Assembly: GCF_000981585.1 (NCBI RefSeq)
Contig: NZ_LN831776.1
Location: 387,001-451,000, forward strand
Reading direction: 5' to 3'
DNA: 64,000 bases
Origin: Paenibacillus riograndensis SBR5
GTDB taxonomy: Bacteria; Bacillota; Bacilli; Paenibacillales; Paenibacillaceae
The position numbers and the translations under genes were made by a program. Under the pieces are notes generated by a model. It saw only the letters and a program-made list of their open reading frames with translations, searched no databases and was not told the origin of the DNA. Shown piece after piece: positions 58,487 through 64,000 of the stretch (its first letter is position 1; every line of letters begins with the position of its first letter).

Positions 58487-59350
58487 ATGGAAAGGCAGGT
58501 CTTAGCAGATTTGAACGTGCGGGCAGGGACCCGGCCGGGCAATCCGGAGAGGCCGAATGAGGACGCCATTGTTGTTCACGCCAACTGCCACATTTACGGC
58601 GTGATTGATGGCGTATCCGCTATGGGCGGAGATAGCGGGGCTAACGGCCGCTCTGGCGGCTATATTGCGGCGCGGCTGCTCGCTGACGGGTTGCAGGCGA
58701 GCGAGCCGGAGGACGGCCTTATGCAAGCGGTGCTCCGGGCGAATGACAGGCTGCGCCAGCAGATGGCCGAGGCCGGAGTCGATCTGGCGTACAAGTGGAA
58801 GCTGTGGGGAGCCGTGTTCGCCGTATGCAAAGTGTACGAAACTTTCGTAGACTTTGTTCAATGCGGCGACTGTATGCTGTTTGCGCGGTATAAGGACGGA
58901 ACGGTCCGCGTGCTGACCCGTAATCAGGTCGCACCGTTCGATTGGGGCACGCTACAGGAGAAGCAGCGGCTTACGGCAGCGGCCGCAACCGGGGAAGAAG
59001 TCGGTAGACACATCACCCGGATGGCGGAAACCAATCGCAGCCTGGCGAATACGCTGGCAGGTTATTCAGTTATGAACGGCGATCCGGCTTTCGGGCAGTT
59101 TGTGGAATACGGCCGGATTTCCAGAGCGAATCTCGTTCGATTATATGCACTGTCTGACGGAATGTTTCATTTCATCGAGCATGCTGACGATCCGCATAAA
59201 TGGGAGCAATTGCTTGCCCGGCTGGACGATTGGGGCATCGACAACGAAATGGATCATCTCACCGGTCTGGAGGACCAGGATCCGCTCTGCACGCAGTATC
59301 CGCGCCATAAAAAGTCGGATGACAAGTCGGTTGTTATTGTGGATTTTTAG
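58487..59350 (+). CDS. PP2C-type protein phosphatase
   Basis: A 287-residue protein. Metal motifs of the PPM family: NERPNEDA, GVIDGVSAMGGDS, FVQCGDCM, LSDG and KKSDDKSVVIVDF. These enzymes dephosphorylate Ser/Thr using two metal ions. ATG 58487 (AGGAG spaced eight), placed one base after the GNAT stop. No partner kinase is in the window. It is unusual at the end of a sugar-uptake operon. Confidence 0.85.
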   Translation: MERQVLADLNVRAGTRPGNPERPNEDAIVVHANCHIYGVIDGVSAMGGDSGANGRSGGYIAARLLADGLQASEPEDGLMQAVLRANDRLRQQMAEAGVDLAYKWKLWGAVFAVCKVYETFVDFVQCGDCMLFARYKDGTVRVLTRNQVAPFDWGTLQEKQRLTAAAATGEEVGRHITRMAETNRSLANTLAGYSVMNGDPAFGQFVEYGRISRANLVRLYALSDGMFHFIEHADDPHKWEQLLARLDDWGIDNEMDHLTGLEDQDPLCTQYPRHKKSDDKSVVIVDF

Positions 59351-59356
59351 AAGCTG

Positions 59357-59404
59357 AAAAAACAGTCGCAGAGTCCCGGCGGTCATGCCGGCGCCCTGCG
59401 GCTG
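59357..59404 (-). terminator. Terminator of the MocR gene
   Basis: CAGTCGCAG and CTGCGGCTG pair with inner CCGGC/GCCGG; on the minus strand it runs into TTTTTT. Confidence 0.75.
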
Positions 59405-59480
59405 TTCGTCACATTCGGCTAACAGCTTTTCAAGCTTGTTCAGTAAAAAATGCATTATATTTCATTGTAAATTTTTTACT

Positions 59481-60893
59481 CTATATTTCCCACACCCCGG
59501 CTAGAAGCCGGATGCCTTCCTCAATCCTTTCCTCGGCAATGCCGCCGAAGCCCAGAATAAATTCCGGCGCATCATGCTCCGGCCCGCTCCACCATGTATA
59601 GGACATGGGCGTAACACGGATACCTGCCGCTGCGGCCTTTTCTGCGAGCTGGCGGGCACTGCCGCCGCTGCGAAGGGCGAGCAGAATGTGGAAGCCTGCC
59701 CCTTGACCGTGTACCGCTGCGGTTTCCCCGAAATGCTGCTGGATCGCGTTCAGAAGCAGATCATGTTTCCTCTGGTAGACCAGACGCATCCTCCGCAGAT
59801 GCTTCGCAAAGTGCCCCCTCTCCATGAAATAATGCAGCGCAATCTGATTCAGACGGGAAGCGGAATGCTCCAGGTACAGTTCGCTTTTCAGGCGGTGATA
59901 GTCCGGCACAAGCGGCTTGGGCAGCACCATGTAATGAATACACAGCGCCGGGGCCAGCGATTGGGCGAAGCTGCACATATAAATCACCGGACTGTCTTCC
60001 AAAAGTCCCTGCAGGGCGGGAATCGGCCGTCCATGATAGCGGAACTCCCCGTCATAATCATCCTCTATAATATAGCCGTTGTTCGCCCGGGCCCACTCCA
60101 GCAGCGCCAGCCGCTTCGCAATGGGCATTACCATCCCCCGGGGGAACTGGTGGGAAGGCGAGAGGTACACGGCATTCGCTCCGCTTGCGTATAGCTGCGT
60201 TACGTCAAGCCCGTCTTCCTGCAGTTGAAGGGGCAAAATCTGAAAGCCATGCCGCTGGAACGCCGCAGGAAGCAGGTGGTATCCCGGATTTTCAATCGCA
60301 AGCTTCATCGCCTTCTCCTGAAGCAGGAGTGCCAGTAGCGAGCATAGCGTATACTGGTCGCCGCCGATCACAACCTGCTCTGCTGTGCAGCGCAGCCCGC
60401 GGAACTGCCGCAAATGAGCGGCGATGCTCTCCCGCAAGGCAGGTTCTCCCTGCGGATCGCCGTATTGCAGCAGATCAGGATTGGCCAGCTGCTCCTGATA
60501 GAGGCTGCGCCATATTTTATCTGGAAAGAGGGAGAAGTCGTTTCGCGAGATATGGAAATCATACGGGTAGGTCCGGGAATCACGCGGGGTAATAGGCCGG
60601 AGCGTCAGCGGTGAGCGGTCTGGCTCTGCTGCGGCTCCGCCCAGCCCATGCACCTGCTGTACATAATATCCGCTGCGCGGCTTGCTCACGATGAACCCCT
60701 CGGACAGCAGCTGCTGGTAGGCCAGTTCTACCGGAGTGGTGCTTAGCTGAAGCTGGGCGGCCAAGATCCGGATGGAGGGCAGACGGGTGCCCGTTGGCAG
60801 CGAGCTGCTGATGATCGCTTTTTTGAAATAGTCATATAGCTGTATGTAGTAAGGTACTCTGTCAGTGTCACTAAGATTCGGGACAAGCAGCAT
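59481..60893 (-). CDS. MocR/PdxR-family regulator lacking the PLP lysine
   Basis: A 470-residue protein: GntR winged HTH (about 10-78; RILAAQLQLSTTPVELAYQQLLSEGFIVS) and an aminotransferase class I domain (about 110-470). The pyridoxal-pocket Asp is present (IIEDDYDGEFRY) but the Schiff-base lysine motif SFSKSLAP reads SFAQSLAP, with Gln311. This should prevent internal aldimine formation. Start near a TTGT-rich palindrome divergent from the GNAT gene. Confidence 0.88.
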   Translation of the reverse strand: MLLVPNLSDTDRVPYYIQLYDYFKKAIISSSLPTGTRLPSIRILAAQLQLSTTPVELAYQQLLSEGFIVSKPRSGYYVQQVHGLGGAAAEPDRSPLTLRPITPRDSRTYPYDFHISRNDFSLFPDKIWRSLYQEQLANPDLLQYGDPQGEPALRESIAAHLRQFRGLRCTAEQVVIGGDQYTLCSLLALLLQEKAMKLAIENPGYHLLPAAFQRHGFQILPLQLQEDGLDVTQLYASGANAVYLSPSHQFPRGMVMPIAKRLALLEWARANNGYIIEDDYDGEFRYHGRPIPALQGLLEDSPVIYMCSFAQSLAPALCIHYMVLPKPLVPDYHRLKSELYLEHSASRLNQIALHYFMERGHFAKHLRRMRLVYQRKHDLLLNAIQQHFGETAAVHGQGAGFHILLALRSGGSARQLAEKAAAAGIRVTPMSYTWWSGPEHDAPEFILGFGGIAEERIEEGIRLLAGVWEI

Positions 60894-60936
60894 AGGAACT
60901 CCTATCTGTCCTTCGAAAAAGGACGGTTTTGTCTAT

Positions 60937-60955
60937 TTGTAAGTATACAATTGTA
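60937..60955. promoter_or_regulatory. Palindromes in the MocR/GNAT divergent region
   Basis: TTGTA-AGTA-TACAATTGTA: TACAATTGTA is a perfect palindrome at 60946-60955 and TTGTA/TACAA forms another. Confidence 0.5.
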
Positions 60956-60995
60956 CCTTATCATAGAGCTACATTAACGACAGGGGATGAAGAGA

Positions 60996-61562
60996 ATGAG
61001 TAGGAACTCAGGCATGCTGTGGGGGGAAAAGGTGTATCTGCGCCCGCTGAACGGGGAAGACGCCGAGCTGTATTACCATATGTTCTACGATTCGGAGGCC
61101 CGCAGGCTTACGGGAACGCAGAAGCATATTACGAAGGAGCAGATCGCGGCATATATTGAGCGCAAAGCGGAAGATGACAGCGGGGTGCTGCTGCTGATCG
61201 CCCTTAAGGACAACGATGAGACCATCGGCGATATTGCCATCCAGGATATGGACCGCAATAACCGTACGGCCAATTTGCGGATCGCTATCGGAGACGAAGC
61301 CCATCAGGGAAAAGGTTACGGCCGGGAAGCGCTGCTGCTGATGCTTGACTACGGCTTCGGAATTCTGAATCTGCACCGGATTGAACTCGAGGTTTACGCA
61401 TATAATAAACGCGCAGCGCATGTGTATGAGTCCATTGGTTTTGTCCGGGAGGGTGTGCGGCGCCAGACACTTTTCTATAACCATGAGTACCATGATGTGA
61501 TAATGATGAGCATGCTGGAGAACGAGTACCGGGAGCGCTACATATCCACGAAGGTCAAATAA
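60996..61562 (+). CDS. GNAT-family acetyltransferase (RimJ/RimL/SpeG-like)
   Basis: A 188-residue protein with DEAHQGKGYGREALLLML (acetyl-CoA loop about 105-122), HRIELEVYAYNKRAAHVYESIGF and VREG near the end. ATG 60996 has AGGGG nine bases before; ATG 60987 is adjacent to that site. The CtsR-like repeat overlaps its stop. Divergent from the MocR gene, which may regulate it. Confidence 0.88.
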   Translation: MSRNSGMLWGEKVYLRPLNGEDAELYYHMFYDSEARRLTGTQKHITKEQIAAYIERKAEDDSGVLLLIALKDNDETIGDIAIQDMDRNNRTANLRIAIGDEAHQGKGYGREALLLMLDYGFGILNLHRIELEVYAYNKRAAHVYESIGFVREGVRRQTLFYNHEYHDVIMMSMLENEYRERYISTKVK

Positions 61563-61569
61563 GGTCAAA
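61553..61569 (+). promoter_or_regulatory. CtsR-type heptad operator 1
   Basis: GGTCAAA-TAA-GGTCAAA, exact match to the (A/G)GTCAAA-N3-(A/G)GTCAAA consensus; its TAA is the stop codon of the GNAT gene. Confidence 0.7.
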
Positions 61570-61647
61570 AAGTGAAAAACACTAAAATTTGGTTTAAAAA
61601 ATGAGCTGAAATGCCGGATTTTCCCGGTTTTTCGGCTTATACAGGTT

Positions 61648-61676
61648 TTGTCTTCCCCCGGGAGGGGGGCTATAAT
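61648..61676 (+). promoter_or_regulatory. Sigma-A promoter of the hsp20 gene
   Basis: TTGTCT (61648-61653), 17 bases, TATAAT (61671-61676). Predicted start at about 61683, just before operator 2. Confidence 0.75.
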
Positions 61677-61685
61677 GAAGCCATA

Positions 61686-61708
61686 GGTCAAATAAAGTCA
61701 AAGTCAAA
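61686..61708 (+). promoter_or_regulatory. CtsR-type heptad operator 2 (three heptads)
   Basis: GGTCAAA-TAA-AGTCAAA, and a third AGTCAAA overlapping by one base at 61702-61708. It covers the start of transcription. Confidence 0.75.
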
Positions 61709-61725
61709 TGAGAGGAGAATGTAAA

Positions 61726-62193
61726 ATGTTTGATTTGGTTCCTTTTGGAAAACGCAGAGATGATGCTTTTGGTGTGCTGGCCAAGTCCCTGAATGAAGTG
61801 TTCAATGATGATTTTTTTGCACCCATTAAAAGCTCCACGATGTCCTTCCGTACGGATATCCGTGAGAGCGAGCAGGCGTATCTGATTGAGGCTGAACTGC
61901 CCGGCTTCAAAAAAGAAGAAATCGACATTGATTACGCCAGCCCTTATTTGACGATCAAGGCGGTACGCAAGGAAGAAAACAGTGAAGAAAACAAAGACCA
62001 TCAGGTGGTGCGCAGAGAACGCCGGTATGGGGAGTACGTCCGCCGGTTCTATGTACAGGATGTTGCCGAGGATGAAATCCGCGCTTCGCTGAAGGACGGT
62101 TTACTGACTCTGTCGGTACCGAAACAGCAGAAGTCGTTAGGCAAACGCATTGAGATTCAGGATAATGGTTCTTCCGGAGAGCAGCTTCAATAA
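61726..62193 (+). CDS. Hsp20/alpha-crystallin small heat-shock protein
   Basis: A 155-residue chaperone. The alpha-crystallin domain spans about 40-135 with FRTDIRESEQAYLIEAELPGFKKEEIDI and the C-terminal GLLTLSVPK. It binds unfolding proteins without ATP. ATG 61726 eight bases after AGAGGAG; the ATG at 61708 lies in the operator. CtsR control is strongly suggested by the two heptad operators. Confidence 0.92.
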   Translation: MFDLVPFGKRRDDAFGVLAKSLNEVFNDDFFAPIKSSTMSFRTDIRESEQAYLIEAELPGFKKEEIDIDYASPYLTIKAVRKEENSEENKDHQVVRRERRYGEYVRRFYVQDVAEDEIRASLKDGLLTLSVPKQQKSLGKRIEIQDNGSSGEQLQ

Positions 62194-62685
62194 AAACTTC
62201 ATTACAAGCTTCAATAAACAGGAATTTGGCTAATGCGGCGCTATGCGGCAGGCCTCCGGGGGAAGCGGAGCGCGTTGCTGCATCGCCGCAGAGTAGAAGC
62301 GGAGGTTCAAGTCCGGCTGGATCGGCTGGTAAAAGGGTTTCCCGGGCCGGCGGCCAGCGCCGTTCCCTCTAAGATCCCTGCAGGAACAGCGGATTCACCG
62401 GGCTTTTCATATAGCACCATCATACAGGCGCATTGTAGTGGGGATTCCGGCTATGGTGCGCCTTTTTACGGAATTGAAATTTATCTATTGCAGCAGATTC
62501 CACTTGGTGGGGTTGCCCGAGGATAATCTTGGTTTAGGGAGAATAGGCTTGGATGTGCAGGTAAATGGACTGAATGGCAAGCGAATGGGAAGGAAGCAGC
62601 GATATAATCAGGCCGGAAAACAGGGTAATAAATAATAAAGAACAGATGGATGGTACGGCTCAGCTTATGAAAGGAGGAGATACCG
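62194..62685. other. 492-base spacer between hsp20 and dnaJ-like gene
   Basis: Holds the hsp20 terminator. The GC-rich part before it (62240-62410) contains no credible gene; a GGTTCAAGTCC word at 62305 resembles a tRNA T-arm but there is no tRNA fold. No CIRCE or CtsR repeat seen ahead of the next gene. Confidence 0.5.
62426..62467 (+). terminator. Terminator downstream of hsp20
   Basis: AGGCGCATTGTAG (62426-62438) pairs with CTATGGTGCGCCT (62451-62463) with G-U pairs, then T. Confidence 0.8.
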
Positions 62686-63672
62686 TTGGCGGCAAACTAT
62701 TACGAAGCATTGGGTGTAGGGGAAAAGGCCTCCAAGCAGGAAATCAAAAAAGCCTACCAGAAGCTTGCCAAGAAATGGCATCCCGATGTCAATAAAGCAC
62801 CGGAGGCGGAAGCCAAGTTCAAGGAAGCGGCGGAAGCGTATGAGGTGCTGGGCAATGATGAAAAAAGAAAAGCCTATGATGAGGAGCTCCGCTACGGATT
62901 CGGCGGCGCAGCCAGGGGCGGGACGCGGCGCAGCGGAGCTTCTTCGTCGGCGTATGGGGATTCGTCTTTTGGCGCGGGGTGGGGCGGAAGCTCCTCCTTT
63001 GGCGGAAGTATTCCCGATGATGATTTGTTTGGAATGTTTTTTGGCAGCCGGGGTGCGGCGGACCGGGCGGGATTTGACTTCTTTTCGGGCAGCGGCAGCC
63101 CATTCGGCGAGGCCCGCAGCACGATGCAGGCGCAGCTTGAGGTTTCGCTGGAGCAAGCATATAAAGGCGGCAGCATCCGGGTCCAGGTGGGCGGCAAGGA
63201 TGTGAACGTCAGCATTCCGCCGCGTTCTGCTGAGGGGACGGTTATCCGGATTCCCGGCAGCAGCGGGAATGGGGCGGGGCAAGACGGTGATCTGCTGATC
63301 TCCCTGCATCTGCTGCCGCATAACATTTACGAACCGGACGGCGGAGATCTGTACGGCACAGTGGAGATTGCACCTTGGCAGGCCGTGCTCGGCGGCGAAG
63401 CCAAGGTTCCGCTGCCGGACGGCAGCAGCGTGAAGCTGAAGGTCCCGGCCGGGATGGCGGGCGGTCAAACGCTGCGCCTCTCCGGCAAGGGGCTGAAGCG
63501 CCCGAATGGCGCGAACGGAGACATTCTGTTCGCGGTAGAGATTGTGATTCCCGCCGGGCTGACCGAGGCGGAGAAAAAGCTGTACCGCCAGCTGGCCGAA
63601 GCTGGCAGCTTCCAGGCCGGGCCCAGACGGAAGGGCCCGGGGGCTTCGCGTCGCAGAGCCGCGATGGGCTAA
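62686..63672 (+). CDS. CbpA-type DnaJ co-chaperone
   Basis: A 328-residue protein. J-domain (about 3-70) with HPD (KKWHPDVN), Gly/Phe-rich linker (about 70-145), and two DnaJ C-terminal substrate-binding domains (about 150-305), without zinc finger. TTG start with AAAGGAGGA eight bases before. It stimulates DnaK. It could be named cbpA/dnaJ-like. Follows hsp20 but has its own spacer. Confidence 0.9.
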   Translation: MAANYYEALGVGEKASKQEIKKAYQKLAKKWHPDVNKAPEAEAKFKEAAEAYEVLGNDEKRKAYDEELRYGFGGAARGGTRRSGASSSAYGDSSFGAGWGGSSSFGGSIPDDDLFGMFFGSRGAADRAGFDFFSGSGSPFGEARSTMQAQLEVSLEQAYKGGSIRVQVGGKDVNVSIPPRSAEGTVIRIPGSSGNGAGQDGDLLISLHLLPHNIYEPDGGDLYGTVEIAPWQAVLGGEAKVPLPDGSSVKLKVPAGMAGGQTLRLSGKGLKRPNGANGDILFAVEIVIPAGLTEAEKKLYRQLAEAGSFQAGPRRKGPGASRRRAAMG

Positions 63673-63736
63673 GCGCAATGCCGGCAGCTGGCGCGCCGCC
63701 CATACCCAGGCGGGCGCTAGCCCGGCGGGGCTTGAC

Positions 63737-63962
63737 GGAAACAACGGCGGAATTGCCGCAGGCGGGCGGTACGAGGAAATGAGAGGTAAAAGTACCTTTG
63801 GATTTGGTGTAGGCGGGCGATAGGAGGAAATGAGAGGTAAAAGTAACCTTGATTTCGCTACAGGCAGCTATTGATGGGTTGAAACAACGGCAGAAGTGCT
63901 GTTGTTAGGCGCGGCGCAGCCGTGATCGGCGGAAACAACGGCAAAAGTGCCGTTGTTAGGCG
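63737..63962. repeat. AACAACGGCA palindromic intergenic repeats and tandem 45-base repeats
   Basis: Copies of GAAACAACGGC...GTTGTTAGGCG at 63881-63911 and 63931-63962; the second has perfect AACAACGGCA/TGCCGTTGTT arms. A truncated copy is at 63737-63764. A separate 45-base unit with GAGGAAATGAGAGGTAAAAG repeats at 63761-63805 and 63812-63855. Confidence 0.75.
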
Positions 63963-64000
63963 CCCGGCGGCCGCCCAAACAGGCATGCCATCGGCGCGGG

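Noticed and set aside
62300..62325. tRNA-like T-arm word GGTTCAAGTCC
   Set aside because: The flanking bases do not pair as a T-stem and no acceptor, D or anticodon arm can be drawn.

Overview
The window looks like chromosomal DNA of a spore-forming Paenibacillus-type Firmicute. I infer this from the moderate-to-high GC content, the strong AGGAGG ribosome sites with frequent GTG/TTG starts, the LplB/YtcP-type and YesM/YesN-type sugar systems, a collagen-like surface protein, a CtsR-type heat-shock operator, a HrcA-independent small heat-shock gene and an adaA-adaB-alkA operon. No tRNA, rRNA, prophage, IS transposase or CRISPR array was seen. All assignments come from reading the sequence; no database search was run.

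Layout: (1) 1-3.6 kb: tail of a solute-binding protein gene, a repeat-rich spacer, and a collagen-like protein with about 176 Gly-X-Y triplets. (2) 3.7-16.9 kb: polysaccharide use: two LplB/LplC-type permeases and a large lipoprotein, a secreted multidomain glycoside hydrolase, a long repeat-bearing spacer, then a GH3 / GH88-105 / unknown-enzyme operon. The transporter and GH3 operons carry near-identical promoters. (3) 17-24.4 kb: hflX behind a probable antibiotic-sensing attenuator, a spore-type surface protein with a sigma-K-like promoter, and a SWIM/SNF2 pair. (4) 24.5-35.6 kb: membrane AraC regulator, Bug-type binding protein, KdgT permease, the Ada/AlkA alkylation-repair operon, an ECF sigma/anti-sigma/soluble-paralogue operon and an alpha/beta hydrolase. 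(5) 35.7-43.1 kb: LacI-controlled ABC transporter with PHP and GDPD-like hydrolases. (6) 43.1-44.7 kb: VOC protein and WYL regulator. (7) 44.8-59.4 kb: a coherent accessory locus: YesM/YesN two-component system, a 1692-residue secreted metallophosphoesterase fusion, a three-gene sugar ABC importer, a GH109-like NAD-dependent oxidoreductase/glycosidase, an acetyltransferase and a PP2C phosphatase. (8) 59.4-64 kb: a MocR regulator without its PLP lysine, an acetyltransferase, a CtsR-controlled Hsp20, a CbpA-type DnaJ protein, and two families of intergenic repeats at the very end.

The most unusual signals are the hflX leader (consensus promoter, 12-codon leader ORF with an Arg-Ile-Arg motif, terminator 35 bases before hflX), the 44.8-59.4 kb locus with its phosphoesterase megaprotein, and several family members lacking signature catalytic residues (MocR Lys to Gln, GDPD His-Arg to His-Thr, Gfo/Idh EKP to EVI).
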